This document shows, piece after piece, positions 27,149-42,267 of a stretch of 57,302 nt of DNA. Made by a program: the position numbers and the translations under genes. The DNA comes from Smittium mucronatum (Eukaryota; Kickxellomycota; Harpellomycetes; Harpellales; Legeriomycetaceae): contig LSSL01007726.1 in NCBI GenBank assembly GCA_001953115.1, positions 1-57,302 of the forward strand. Reading direction: 5' to 3'. The notes under the pieces were generated by a model. The model was given only the letters and a program-made list of their open reading frames with translations. It did no database searches and had not been told where the DNA came from. The stretch's first letter is position 1; every line of letters starts with the position of its first letter.

Positions 27149-30100
27149 TGGTTAAATTAATTAATATATTGGTTTTATTTTCATCTTTATAATAAATAGA
27201 TCTATTTAAAAAGTAATATTCATTCAATATTTTTTCAAATAAAAAAAGCTAATCTATAATTTTTTTTTATTTTAATAAGAAAATACATCGAGAATATATG
27301 TTTTATTATTTTTTTAGATATTATAATTTTTTTCCTGAATAAAATTGTGCATACGTTTTATGTATTTAAGAGTTTATCAGAAATTTAATCTAATATTATT
27401 TTTTGCGATATTATAGATATTTATATTTTATTGTTTTCTTAAGAGCTTTATCTCATTTTTTTTAACAAAAAAAAATAAGAAATTTTCTATCTGTTTTAAT
27501 TTAAAATATACCGTAGAAAATAGGGCGATTTTTAATCGTTTTTAGCCATCTCATTATAAAAAAATTCTTATTTTAACCCATTTAAATCCTCCCTTTTATA
27601 AAATTATTTTATACTCAATCATAGAATTGAAAGCAAAATCGCTACACTATTTTGTTAGATGCTATTAATTTCTATAAAAAATAATGAAAATTTCATTTAT
27701 AACCATTAAATCGCACTTATTTTTTTAAAAATAAATTAAAACCCCTTTTAAAAAACCTCTTTGACGAAAGAATAAAATGTCAAATATATAAATTTTAATT
27801 TAGAGTTTAAGAGCTTTAAGTTCACGTTAGATTTTTTTACTTTTGTTTCTTCTATTTTATTTTATAAGTTCAATTGTGAGTATAATTTCTAACTTGTAAA
27901 TTTTTGGATGCTTTTCTGAGATTCTTTGCGTTTTCTAACCTGCTACCATTATTTTCGATTTCTAGCACACTTTTATTATTTTTTTATCGAATTAACGCTC
28001 ATTTGCGTTAGATATAGTAAATTAAATTTTTTTTTAATAATTAAGGATCATTGGGTATTAAACTCTATGCTCTTTTTTTAAATTTTTTTATATATACTAA
28101 TATTTAACTTAAAAAAATACTCTCATAATGTAATAATTACATTCTCACCACATAATGATTATCCCAAACAATGGGAATCACAGTTAAAATATTTGATTAA
28201 TTAACGTTTCAAGGATTGACTGTAGCGTATAGTTTGGCACTATACACTACAGTTATTAAAACAAATCTTTAAGCCAGCTCAAAAAATTTATTATTTAATA
28301 AAACCCTTTTCCTAATTGAGGAAAATGTAAGTCGTTTAATCTTTTATTTCGAACCCACTTTATATTAGTATTAGTATTATTTACCTCTTTACCCTTTTTA
28401 AAATAAATTTTTACGCTCTTAAATAAAAACCTTATACCAACGAAACTTACCCTAGGAGTAATCATTTCCAGTCCTAACACATAAGTAATAATAACACATG
28501 TTTCTTTTACTTTTTCCTTACAATATGCCCATTTGGCCTATATTTGAGTTGGATATTATGCATTTTTTAAAATTTATTTTAAATTATAGGTAAATAAAAA
28601 TTTTATTTCATCACTTTTAAGATAATATTATTTATAATATTTTTTTTATTTTCAAAAAAAACCCCATAGTTCACATATATTATAAGCGAAGCTGGTAAAA
28701 AAAACTCCAATTTTTTCCATCTTTACTAAATTTTTATTTAAATTTATTTAATTTGCATTATTGAATTGATTTAAGAATAAAAATATAATTAATATAAAAA
28801 ATAATGATAAAATTGATATTTTTAAATTTATTAATTTATAACTATTTTATTAATCATCAAAATACATTTTTTAGGATTAGTTTAGAAAATTTTAAATTTT
28901 AAAGAATAAATAAGTGTTGATACAAATGAGAAATCAAAATTAAATTCGAAAGTATATCCTGTTTCTAACGCATAAAAAAAACAAAATCATTAGCAATAGC
29001 AAACTTTTTAGCAATAGAATTAAACATTCCATTCATAAACGTGATTAGATTTAAAAGCTTAATCAAAAGTAAAAATAATAAAAATAATAAAAATTTACAT
29101 ATCACTTACCTAATTAAAACACATTTTAAATCCGTATATTCTACCTTTTTCAGAATTGAGGCCTTTATATTATTATTAGTCAGTGTTTTTTTAAATCGGG
29201 ATAACTATTATAGCTTTTATCCAAGAAAATTTCTATGTCATGTAGCTATAAATAACTTCTAGTAAAACAGTGTAATTCTTTTTTTTTTTTTGGTATGATC
29301 TAACATATACCTTTTTTAAGAAACGATTATAATGGACAAATGTATATGTTTTTATGTTTTTTTGAATAAAAATTGTTAAAGATTATTTTGAATTTCATTT
29401 ATTTATCTTTATTTAATCGCATAATCATTTTCGGATTTTATTTAATAGGTTATCAAGCATAAAAAAATTATTTGGCCAATGCTAAGTAGTAATATAATAG
29501 AGATTTTAAAATTTCATTTTCTCACAGCCACACTCATCATAAAAAAATTTAAATTTACATTACTTTATATTTCGTATTAGTAGGGGGGTGGGGGTTTATA
29601 AAATTATTTGTCCATTATTTATAAATAATTAAAAAATAATAATCCTCTGTAGTTTTTTTTGTTAAGATATAGATAAGCTTTAATAAATTTTATATAAATG
29701 AAATTTTTTGTGAATAAATTATTAGTTATAAATTTTGTTAATATTAAATATGCCAATGGCTAATATTTGGTTTAATATTGATAAATGAGGATAAATAAGT
29801 TTAATAACATACAAATTTCTATTAAGGCTAAATTTTAAATCAAATCAAAATTGATTGAAAATAATCAAATTGTGTTAATAAGAACCAAACGAAAATTTAT
29901 GTGCCAATTTAAGTAAAAAAATATATATGTGTTATACTCGCGTAAATTTTAAATCAAATTAGGTAAAAAAATCAAAAAAAGATGAAACAATTTGATCTGA
30001 TAAATAAATAATATTGGCCAATTAAAATAAAAATATATTAAATTTCATATTTATCAGGAAATGTTCTACCCATGAAATTGACGCAGCTTTTGCCTCGTCA

Positions 30101-33100
30101 GACTGATATATTTTATCAAAAGCAAAAATAAAAATTATAGGGTTTTTAGGGTTATTTAATACCATCTTATACATAAATTGATTTCCATAATCATTAAATC
30201 ATACTAATTTTAGATTTTTATTTCAAAAATGGTCTAAAAAGATGGTATTTTATCCGCTTTTGTGTGGTTATATAAAAAAATTTTGGTTTAAAGATATGTA
30301 ACCTTGTATAAATTTGTATTTTAAGTGCTATTTATTTACTTTATTTTATCAAGTTTAACCCTTTCAAAACTGATGGTGGTATAATAACATTTATTTTTTA
30401 TTCGATGCTATCTATAAAGAAAAACTATTTATACAATGCTGGATAAGTCAAGTAATTGAGAAAATTAAAAATTTTATAAACCACTAATAGGAGCACGCAA
30501 AAATTTGGATCTGAAAGATTTATAACCTTTTTTTATCTAATCTGATTTAATATTTACCTGTGTAAACCTAAATTGATTTTTTTTTTTCTTAATTTGAAGC
30601 ATAATTTAATTTTTGATTTGTATTAGCACAATTTAATTCAAACTTACTTAGCTTGATTTTTTTCAATCAAATTTGATTCTATTTATTTCGTTAACCTTTT
30701 ATTAATCACTCTTAATCATTATCATTTTGATTCGATATTCGATATTATTTTTATCTTAAGACACTATAGTGATTAATGTGAAGAATTAATTACAAATTTA
30801 CTTTATTTTAAACATATTTTGGCTATTTTTTTATTAAATACAAAATATTATTATTTTCCTATGTTTCTAATTTTCAATTTTTTAGTTTATTATAATTTAA
30901 TTGTTTATACGTATAGATATTAAATCGATATTAATTTCTATAGAACAATAAAAAATTTACAAAAAATATACATATTCAATTCAGGATTAAATAAAATTTA
31001 GCACAATCAATCTTAGCCTCAAAATACCGATAATGATATATATATAATTGATAAAAAATATCTTATATTTATAATATGAATATTAAACTGGATGCTCTAA
31101 AAATATTTAAATGATAAATATTACTGGGAATGTAAATTTTTTATTTCATCTGGGGATGAATTTCTATTTAATTTATATATAAGTATATTATTTTAATAAT
31201 TAATTTTGAAAATTAACTAGCTGATAAATTCTTGATGTGGTAAATTAGGAAATTTTTATTTATTTTTACTTTTTGATTTAAAAATTTCTATTTAAATGAA
31301 ATAAATATGGATTATGTTGAAAGTGGAATTAAAAATTTACTGCCTATTATTATAGATATGTAAATTAAATTTTACCAAGCAGAATAAAGATGGAAAGTTT
31401 TTTTAGAATTTTAGCTTTAAAATCAAATTACCAAAAAAGCTAATATAAAAATGAAATTTGTGGAAAATTTAATTTAATAAACTGTGCAAATATTAATTTT
31501 TTAAATTGAAAAATATTTTTTAATAGGTTCTTAAGTCATATGAATTAGATAAATGTAGATTTCAGATCTTGAAAAATTAGCATATTAAAACTTTTGATAA
31601 AATTTTTTTATTTGTCGGATAAAAGAATCAGGAAAATTTTTTTTTATACACTATTTTCTAATACAATTAAAGTTTTAAATATTCATCTCTGAAAAAAAAA
31701 ATTTTTTTCAAATATTTCTTTTATGAAATGTATATTTTATGAACTTTCGGCATATATATATTCAGAAGTATAAAATTGTAATAAAATAAAACAATTTTTC
31801 TTATTAATGTTTTTTTTACAATCCCAAATGATAAAAATATAATAAATATATATATAAAATGTTGAAATCATCATCTATTTTTTATTATCTGAATTAATTA
31901 TATGCTAAAAATTTGTGGTTTGATTTTTATTAGATTAACAATTTTATATATAATATTTATTTTTAATTCTCACAAATCAGATTTTTCTTTTAAAAAGTTT
32001 TTTAAAAAAATAGAGTTGAAAAATTTCTAAAGAATTCTCATCAAAATACATCCCATAGTTTTATCAGCTTCATTTTCACTCACAATTTTCTAAAAGAGGT
32101 ATTGATAAAAAATAAGATAAGTTACATTTTTTATAGTTTAACGCCCATGATGCTCGCGATTTTTAATTATCCCTTCTTTCATTTGATTATATTGAATATG
32201 CAATCCAAATCCTAATTTTGAATTAAACAGATCTGAATAATTTAAATTTTTTTAAATAAATATTCAAATTCCATATTGAATATATGATATTTCACATTAA
32301 GATATACATAAACCCGAATAAATCTCGAAAAAATTATTTTAAAATTTTATTTATGAACTTAATTAATAAATTTGAATTCAAATTAAGCAAGAGCCGTAAG
32401 ATAAACAGATAAATAAATTTATAAGATAAAAAAGTACATTTTTACTCGAATTTAAAGATTTTATATTTTCGAAAACTGCTAAAAATATTATTTGATTTTT
32501 TTTTATTTAATTAGATTATATGATAAGTTTTATGTTTTTTAGTAAAAATGAGAATAATTGAAGCTTATTTTGATAAATTTAGAAATGCTTCCAAAAAGAT
32601 ATAAAATCAATATTTCCTATTATTTATCACTGAATTTCAGTCGCAGCTTCGTATTTAATTACTTTTTTTATAAATTTTAGATCAGTTTTCTTGGAGATTA
32701 TCACGGGAAAATTAATAGTGTCGTTTCTTTAAAAATATTGGCAATTAAAAGTGGTATTTCGAAATTCTGAGAAGTAAAATTAAGGATTTAAGCAAAAAAA
32801 TCTGTGGTTCTTATAATTTATTTATAAAAATTAAAAAAAAAACATAAATATAATTTATAAAAAATATCTTGTAAATATTTTTCGGTTTAAATGGAATTTT
32901 CTTGTAATTCGCTTGAATTTTTCTTCTTTAAAAAAATTATACGGCGTAACATAGGTTTTCTTTTTTTTTTTCGGTCAAAGTTTAATGCAATATTAATTAA
33001 TTTTAAAATTTCCAAAAAGGTAATTTAATATCATTTTTTTTAAAAAAAAAAAAATAGGCAATTTATTAACAATATTTAAATATTAGGAAAAAGTATTATA

Positions 33101-35157
33101 AAAGTATAATAAATGGAAGAAATATGAAAGATATTTAATACTACTCTCATCCGTCTCATTATTGGCTCATTAACAACCGATATTAGTTCATGGTGCTTGC
33201 TGATTTTTTTTTTATCTATATTTACTTTGCAAGTTGGCTATTAATTTTTCATACTTTCGTCAATACCTGTAAAAGTTTTAACGCGTCCATAAACTAAAAT
33301 TTGGAAATAAATAAATAATTAATATGCAATGATTTAAATAACCACGCTAAAAATATTGAAGATTCATGGACTAAAATCCTGAAAAAAAATCACGAAAATT
33401 TCCAGTGAAATACAAATATAATTTATAATATAAAAATGCCCTTCCCCCCTACAATTATTTTTTTTTAAAATAATCAAATCACATTAGTTTCTTGAAAGTT
33501 ATCAAGATCTTTGAAATGATATTTTTTTAACGATTGATACCATAATAATAATATTATATAGGCGTTTGAAATTCTACTAAATCTCAAATTATACTTTAAT
33601 ATTTCAATATCAATTTTGAAGTTTTCGAGATTTAAAAATTTTTCTAAATCTAAAATTTTCTAGGAATAATTTTTATTTTATATCAGTTTTGATAATTTTA
33701 ATGTATTAAAATTTAGTAACACTTAATAATATATTATATATCTTAAAATACAAAATTTGGAAATATGTAAATTTATTTTCATTCATCCAGACAACTTATA
33801 TTTAATTTAAACACTTCTTGCATCTTAATATCTCAATAAACTAAAATATTAATTTTTATTCGAATAGCTAAATTTTTTTTTTATTATTACACATAAAATA
33901 GAGTTTATAGATGCTAATATAATTTTTAATTTACTGATAGTTTTTTTTTTGTGATTCGAATAATTTGAACTATTTTTATTTTTTTTTATGAAGAAAATAA
34001 AAGATAACTATTTATAATTTGATCTTTTCTTTATTAAAAAGATAGTAATTTTAATATAATTTTCCTATTATGATACTAATACATTTTCTCATATTTTTTT
34101 TATAAAAATCGTTTTTGAGGGATTATTTTATTGAGTTTTCAATTACAGTATTATAGAGATAATACATCTATATCAGTATTAACCTTAAATAAAAGAAAAT
34201 TTATAGAGCTATAACCAACTATTTAATACCAAAAAAAATTCTCTTGTTTTTTATATTTCACAAAGTTATTATGATATAAAAAAAATTTAAGACAAGCCAA
34301 ATTTACAAATTATTCGCATTCATTTAAATTAGATGGTCCAATTTTTCAGTTTTACAAAATATCCAATAAAAATAGGGAATACTGCAGTATAAATCTAATT
34401 TGGGCATATTTGAGATTATTTTCAAGATTAGACCTAAATTTTACTTTTAAAACATTGACTATAGTTAAACTTAACTATTATATGTCAATAAAGATATAAA
34501 AAAGTGCTTTTTAAACAAATCTTGGTATCTTTTCTTTACAATATTTCTTTTTAGATCCTATTTCAAGTTAAAAAAAATAAATTTATTCTTTTTTTTGGTG
34601 ATTTATTCTCGAATTATGAGATTAGAAAAAATTTCATTAATGAGATTAGACCCCTCTACGATAATCTCCCAGATTTACAACAAATTCAAAAAAAATTTAT
34701 ATTTGTTTAATACGACGCGTATTTCAGCATAAATGGGTTTTATAAAAACAATAAATTATATTATTAATTGAAAGTGTGATTAATATATAGCTTAATATTA
34801 CAAAAAATAATAAATTTTAAATAAAATTGGATATGTTTTTGATTTTTTTTAATAATTTAAGTTATATTTTCTATTTAAATTTTAATTTGATGAGTCTCTA
34901 ATTATAGATAATAAAGTTAATGGGCTTATCTGCCAAAAAAATATTATTAATACGATATTAATTAACATCAATGTATATATATTTTGTTATCCGATTAATA
35001 TGGAAATAATTATGTAATTAGACAAGACTTTAATGTGTTTTTAGGCTAATTTTAGCTTTTAGATATTTTTTTTATACGGAATTTATTTACTAATTATATT
35101 TAATTAAGCTGAAATTTATTTATATTCCAAAAGATAAATCTTATTTTTAGATATAAA

Positions 35158-35502
35158 GTTTTTATTTTCAATTTTTTTTTTTTTTTTATCACGGAATTTT
35201 ATTGTAAGATAACGTCATTAAAAACTATACTAAAAAAAATTGAAAAAAAGAAAAAGTCGTATAGAAAAGACTATTACCCTAACTACAATAAACTCCTCTG
35301 CCGGACTACCGGATGCGTACCTACGGAAAAAGGGTTCAATCTACCAACCGAAAGACCCCCCCCTGGCATTGCTTCAAGTAGGCTGGATGACTGAGGTTAC
35401 GTGCAGTCATGAATTAAGCTCTTTGTCAATGAACAACAGTTCATCGAGGCTATTGAGCTCCTAGTCAAAGCCTACTTCTAACAGGATGTTTTTATTTTCA
35501 AT
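35158..35502 (-). mobile_element. Retroposon copy 1 with 15-base target-site duplication
   Basis: A 315-base insert (35173-35487) is bounded by perfect copies of GTTTTTATTTTCAAT at 35158-35172 and 35488-35502. Read on the minus strand it ends in CAATAAAATTCCGTGAT followed by about 16 A, that is, a poly(A) signal and tail. It matches the 3' part of the copies at 42431 and 46590, so it is truncated at its 5' end. Target duplication, poly(A) tail and 5' truncation are the marks of target-primed reverse transcription by a LINE-type enzyme. No reverse transcriptase is encoded here. An open frame at 35240-35464 on the plus strand is antisense to the element and not a gene. Confidence 0.88.
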
Positions 35503-38500
35503 GTGTATAAAACTTTATTCCAAAAAAATTTCGTCCTGAAAAAAAAAATTATGTAAAAAGATCATTTCATAATTCGAAATTAAAAAAAATTAATAAAACT
35601 ATCAAACTTAATTATATATATGAAGAAATATCTTTAAGCCAAAATTATACAGTTATATTTTATAAAAATTATTTTAGCCTATTTTTAATTATAAAATTTT
35701 GTATTTCTAGTTAAATTATTTTTCATTTATGAACTTCTCTGGGAGTTCCGAGATATTTTTTTTACTAATGTTAGTAGTAATATATATTCTATATATAATT
35801 TTTAAATATCCCGTTTTACTGCTCTTTATTATACCTTTCGCTCCAATTTCATGTTTATTTTTTGGGCAATTATTAGTATTTTTATATGATTATAATATTT
35901 AAAATTTATTTTATTTGACCCACTAAAAATTTTTGATCATTTTTTCATGACAAACTTCACATGTATTTTTATTTATTTTCTTATTTTTTTACATCATTTA
36001 GTATAATTTTATCCAGTAATTGGATTGAATTTCAATAGTATTATTTACTCTTTAATGTTTTTAATCTAAATTGTCATAATAAACATCCAATAATAGTTGC
36101 GATTATAAAGTATTAATAGCTTATTAAATTATTCTTTGTCTTCGGATCTTTCAATAAGAATAAATTTATTTTAGCTTAATAATATTACTTCGGATACTAT
36201 TTTATAAAAAAATTCATAATTCAAGGTATGATTTAAGCATCAATAATTTCTTGTAAAATTTAATATTCAAATATCTACGCTTTTTTAAAAATTAAAAAAT
36301 TATTCTCATTCTATCTTGGATTCTTCTTATTTTTAGAAATATTTTTATATTATTGTGAAATTTAAATTAATTGGACGTAAAAAATATAATAAATGAATTA
36401 AATTTAGCACCATATAAATTCTGTTAATATTTTAATCTTTAAAATATCTTCTATATATTTTTGTAAATTGTTTTTATTACCATGAACTTATATGAGAATA
36501 AATAATGTTATCACATATATTTTCACGCATTGTAATTGATTTTAATGATCAAATAACATGATTTATCCGCTTCTCTCATTATAATCTGCCTCCAATTATA
36601 TCAAATACAATATTTAAAACTGATACTTTGGTATTTTTGTAAACGAAAACCCGCTAATATAATACCGAGTTATTTTTATTTTAAAAATTAAGAGATTTTA
36701 TTTATTATACACATAATAACTTGAAATTTCACTACTGCGAAGAACCTAACTTGGCTTATCCAGTAAATAAAACTTGTGATTAGATCACTTTATTTATTTT
36801 TGTGTGATTTAATCAAAAAAAAAGAATATATTATGATTATTACTGTATAAAAAACCTGAATTTCATATTGAAATAATTTAATTTTTTCGATTTTTTTACA
36901 ATATTAAATTCTCAATTTTTGATAGTTTTTTTTTAAAAAACCAAATATTTCGGATACTTTAATATTATATCAGGAAAGAAAATTTACTTGGTAATTCAGA
37001 TTCCAAACTTCACAATTTTTGCAATATATATCTAAAAAGAGCATATTTCCAAAAGCTAAAATAGATTTAACATAGCCTATAATTACCCTAAACACCCTAT
37101 ACTAAATAAATAACAAATAGAAAAAAATTAATGTTTGAAACTATTTTCACAATTCTTTAGACTTTGTTAAAGGTATATTTTTCCTTTTTTTAAATACAAA
37201 CTCCTTAGAAATAAGATCCTGATAGCCTTAATCTTATTTTGAGATATTTTGTTATAATTTAGACCGATTTTTTTTATTCGGGGTATTTTATATTCAAAAA
37301 ATGGATACAGAGAAAATTTTGATAGAATTTGAAATTTTATCCTAAAATTTTGATCGTAGATAACCAATTGAGATTTTTTACCTGTAAAATAATAACCTTT
37401 CAAAACAATATTTTTTTTACAACGTGCATCGTATTTTTGTCTTAGTCCCCAAATAGAGAGCCAAACACAATTCGTTAATTTTTTTTTATTTATTCCTATT
37501 TTTTAAATTGTTTGTAAGATTATTCTACGTATTTTTTTAATTTTATTAAAAAAATGTAAAGTATCATAGTTATTTAATTGTGTGAAAATTCTATGCAATT
37601 CAAATCCAGAAAATGAAGATTCATTTTTTGCTAACTTTTATTTTTATCCCGGTAAAAAAAATCCTTTTCCGTTAATTAGAGCTTGATTTATTTATGTTCC
37701 AAATATCTTTGAAATTTTTTTTTTGTTCTTTATTTTTCCAAAATGAATCCAGATCCGAATTCGGAATAAAAAAATCCAACCTTTTGATATCATCTTCATG
37801 TAGAAACATCACAAATTTTGTCCAAAAAGATAAAACCATCTATTAAAAATATTTTTATTGGATTTAATTTCTAAAAAAGAAGCTCCCTTTATATTATTTT
37901 GGGTTTAGAAGCTAATTATAATCTAAAGGGATTTGAGATGTGTGTTAAAAAATTATTTTTAGAGAAAAAACCTGTTTTAAAAAAATTATGATTAGTAAAA
38001 AACTTACCAATCGGCAAAATTTGATAATATAAGTATATAAAAAAGAAGTTTTGAGCATTAATTTAAATACTTTAGTATATATAATTTATTAAAAATAGTT
38101 AAATACATAATATTATGTAAATTATTACACTTTTTTTGGTTCTGATAATTTAAATATAATTTTTGTTAAATTTGTATCTAAAATCATTAATCTAATTTCT
38201 GGTTTTTATTATATAAAAAGCGTTTTTTTAATAATTTATAATTTAAGATACATAGACTATTAAAATTTAGCTAAAAATTAATAATCTATATTTAATACAT
38301 TTTCCTAAATAGAAAATTTACTTTGATTTAATTTGAAGAATTTTATTTCTTATACAAACAATCACCTGATAATAATAGAAAGGTTGAAAATTCTAAACCA
38401 TTCCTTAAGTTAGTATTTTTTATTATAAGCATATGTTTTGGATAATTTGCGTGTTTCTATATTTTATGGCTTCAAAATTTTCCTTAAGCCAGTACTTTTT

Positions 38501-41500
38501 GGATATTGAAAGACTTTTATGTTATTTTAGTAATGATTTTAGATCTTTTTGTTTTTATTTTTTTCAAAAAATTGAAATTTGAATAATCGTTTAACTAGTA
38601 TTTGAATATTTAAATATTTAAATATTATATTATTTTTTTATATCAATGGTGGTATTTTCGTAAAAAAAATTTACCACTGGTAGAAACAACATAGGATATT
38701 AAATAATTTAATTATAATTATTACACATAAAAAAAATTAATAGATAAAAAACGTTGATAATATCATCATATGAATTTATTATTTTTCTTTTTCCCAAAAA
38801 TGAGTTAATATTTTTTTTAAAAAAAAATTGACAGGAGATTTCTTAAAGACAATAAAAAAAAACTAGTTAATTAAGCATCAATTATATTATAAAAAGTTCA
38901 AAATACAATCACTGATCTTTTTCAAAATAAAAAAAAACAGACTTTTAAAATTATTAAAAATATAGCATGACAAGACTAAAGACCCAATTACCTATTTAGC
39001 CACGAGATATTTATACCTATTTTTCCCTTTAAAATTTAATGTTGAAATTTTTTTTGAAAAAAACTTTTTTAAAACAATTTTCTTATTTAAAAGTAAAAGT
39101 ATTTTTCTAATCTAGATATTTAAAACGTGAATTTACCTTTATTTATTCAGTACTGATATCATTTCATTTACACAATATGTATCAATATATTTGAATTTAT
39201 AAAAAGCACTTAATTTTGAGGTAGCTTAATCTAAATACAGAGTTTTATATTTGTTTTACCTTACGAATTAAATCTCCCGATTCTATTCTCATAAATAAAT
39301 TTCAAATAAAGTTATTTTAATTATTTCTTATTCTAGGTATTTAAAAAAAAAATATGATCTATTAATTTATTTTTCCCTTTTTATTTTTTTCATTCTTCAA
39401 AATATATTCCCACAAGTAAATTTCAGGTTTAATTATCATAAAATTGTGGTAAAAAATATTTTTCTTTGTTTTTAATGAATGTATTCAGCAAAATTTATAA
39501 AAAATACTTATCTCATCGACAATCTGTTATTTTAATAAATAAGAGCAAATTTTATTATGTGAAATTATTATCTAAGTTAGAAAATCAAATTAACAATTTC
39601 TATTTATGTTAAGAGCTATTAAATCCAATATATTAAATTTTGATAGAACCAATATAAATAATAATATAAAAATTCAAGGTATGTAAAAAAAATTTACGAA
39701 AATTGAATTATTAATTAAAATTATATATTATCTGCAAACTGAATAAAGTGACACAAAATAATGTGTTTATTTATAAATAGAAAGAGTAAAAAAAAATTAC
39801 CTCTACAAAAATAAAGGGAAAACCCAATTTTTTTAAAATTTTAATAACTTTTTTAAAATAAAGAACTGATATATAACTACTGGCCTTCCTGAAATTTCCT
39901 CAGATTTTCTAAAACTTGTAACTAAAGATACTAAATGAATATAAAATTTGGATTAATCGTGTAAAAAAAATCTTTCAATAAAATTCTGGAAGAAATACTA
40001 GATGATGTGTTATAGAGGTGAGTATTTCCTAATTCCTAAAAAAACATCTGGATAAATAAGAAAAATAAAGATGGTTTTAACTAATAAATTTCGGCTGATC
40101 TTAGTTTAATTTGACTATAATAATCAATTTGGTACCATTTAAATCAATCTTCAGCGATTATATGCGGAGTAATACTATTTTAATAGGTTCTCGACTGTGA
40201 TTTTGAATGCGAACTACTAAAAATTAAATATTTATAAGTATATTTTTGACTAATAAAGATATCTATATATTCAAAATAAATATGCCCTCCTTATTTTCTG
40301 ATTCAGGCTTTTATTTTCCTTAGATGAATATGATGTTCTCAAAAATTACCAGATTTGAATATAAAAAATTCCGATATGAAGCTCATATTATCTAGAAGTA
40401 AGACTGATATATCTATACGCATTTTAAAATCTGCAAAAAAAAACCTATTTACTTTTTTTTATTATTTATTGATAATCAGAAACTTTTCTCATTAATTATT
40501 CCGACAGATATCCAGGTTGGAATCTTCTGTATCACAAATAATGAATACAAACCTAACTTTTTATATTAAAAATTTAACTAAGTTAAAAAATTAAGCAAAT
40601 ACGGTAAATTTAATTAAAGAATTTTTTATTTCAATGTAACTATATAAAGATAATAGATTTCATAGAAACTAAAAATTGGAAATAGAATTTTAAAATATCT
40701 AACACAAGGTTATGTTTTTGGTCTTTAAATATATTTTTAAATTTGCTTTAATATCTTTGCTAACCATTTCTGGGTTCAAAAATTTATTGTGCCTATATAT
40801 TATAAATATGAGCAATTCTAATATTTGAAAATATTAAACGGTTTAATTATGAAATAAGGTATAAGTAAAGTGCTTTTTCATGCAAAAATGTGATATAGTA
40901 TTTATATATTTGGCACTGAGGGGTTTAAAAAAGATATTATTGAATTTAATAATAAAAATAATAGCAAAATCGATAAAAATCAGCCGAAAATCTACTTAAA
41001 ATGGCAGTAAACCTGTTTAAAATGGCCAAAATAAAATCAATTTAGTCGAGATTTACAATTTATACTAAAAAATAGTTCAACGAAAAACAGTCATTATTAC
41101 TTTTTTTAAAACTGAATTGATGCTTTTTTTGTGTCATTCCTGTTCTTCTACCATCATTTCAACTGATTTTTCCTTCTTATCGTTTTAAATAATTAAGATG
41201 ACTGTGAAAATTGAAAAAAAAAAATTTAATATCTTCTTTATGGAATTTAAATCTTTACAACTTATATTTAATAGCCAAAAAGTACACAAAATATCCGATA
41301 AATCAATTAAACTTGTATCAATAGTACTGTCACCGTGATTAATGATGAAAAAAAAAATTCGATTGCTTTATAGGAATTTTAATACCTTTGTTTTCATTTG
41401 AAAATAGTCTGATATTATGCAATTTCATACTAATATTCATTAACTTTAGCTTATCAGAAAAATATGAAAATTTCTACTCAATTCAACAAATTTTCAAAAT

Positions 41501-41744
41501 AAAATAAAATAGAATATAGAAAAGTGTCTTATTCGCTAAAAAGACCTTCCATAAACATGAAAACCAACTAATAGCGAAAAAATTATACGTATTTTTCAGT
41601 AAATGAGCTCTTATATTTTTTTTATTGACAATATTATATGATTTTTTTATAACATAAGATATTAGGCAAATTTATTTTGGGCATTTTTTGGTGTTATTTT
41701 TATTCAACCTATTCAGAAACCTCTATAATATTATATTAATGCTA
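35503..41744. other. AT-rich desert continued, no gene seen
   Basis: The same extreme AT composition as the block to the left, easing slightly after about 40 kb. There is no recognisable gene, RNA or transposon terminus. The 78-codon minus-strand frame at 37167-37403 has a low-complexity Lys/Ile/Phe translation and I do not regard it as a gene. Confidence 0.6.
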
Positions 41745-42267
41745 TTTTTTTATCTGAATTTTAATAAGATCAAATAATTAAAAATTATACTAAAATAATA
41801 TCAAAAAAATAAAAAAACTTATATAAAAAACTATTTTCTTAAGTAAAATAGGCTTCTCTGAATTAATACCGGTTAAGTAACTACGAAAATTTACTAAAAT
41901 ATACTAAATGAAATACCAACCCTGGCATTGATTCTAGTAGATCGATGGCTGGGGTTATATACAGCCATGAGTTAGGCTCATTTTCAACAAGATAAAGTTC
42001 ATTAAAACTTTGGGAATTCTTGTCAGAGCCATCTTCAAATAAGAATAATAATAATGTGTATCCTACCCAAACACTGTTTTGATAATTTGGTTTGTCTAAA
42101 AATAGAAGTCAGACTCTTATATCCGCCTGAACGTCTAATGCTGGAACTTTGGACAGAAAATATGCGGGACTGTGCAAAAAATCTTGGTTACCCCTGTTTG
42201 AATATTCCCCTTCCCTCCACTAGAATCGCTCTCTACGAACCTTAGCGAGCTTTCACCACTACTCCCA
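41745..42267 (-). mobile_element. Retroposon copy 3, diverged
   Basis: It begins with a T tract (41745-41751) followed by ATCTGAATTTTAATA, a degenerate form of the family 3' end, and aligns in order with most of the copy at 42431 (for example CACTACTCCCAACCA near the 5' end). It is the most diverged copy and lacks a clear target duplication. An open frame at 42054-42245 falls inside the repeat on the antisense strand and is not a gene. Confidence 0.7.

Larger units (their letters stand above)
12501..35157. other. Extremely AT-rich desert
   Basis: About 22.6 kb in which many 60-base lines contain only a handful of G or C. It consists of long A and T tracts, TA-rich stretches and simple repeats. 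Every open frame I examined is short and translates to Asn/Lys/Ile/Phe-rich low-complexity peptide, so I treat them as chance. I saw no transposase, reverse transcriptase, tRNA or rRNA motif. Candidate explanations are an AT-rich isochore left by mutation pressure on old repeats, or centromere-like DNA. The sequence alone does not decide. Confidence 0.7.

Noticed and set aside
35240..35464. 74-codon plus-strand frame
   Set aside because: It lies inside retroposon copy 1 and is antisense to it.
42054..42245. 63-codon plus-strand frame
   Set aside because: It lies inside the diverged retroposon copy 3, antisense, with no similarity to known proteins.
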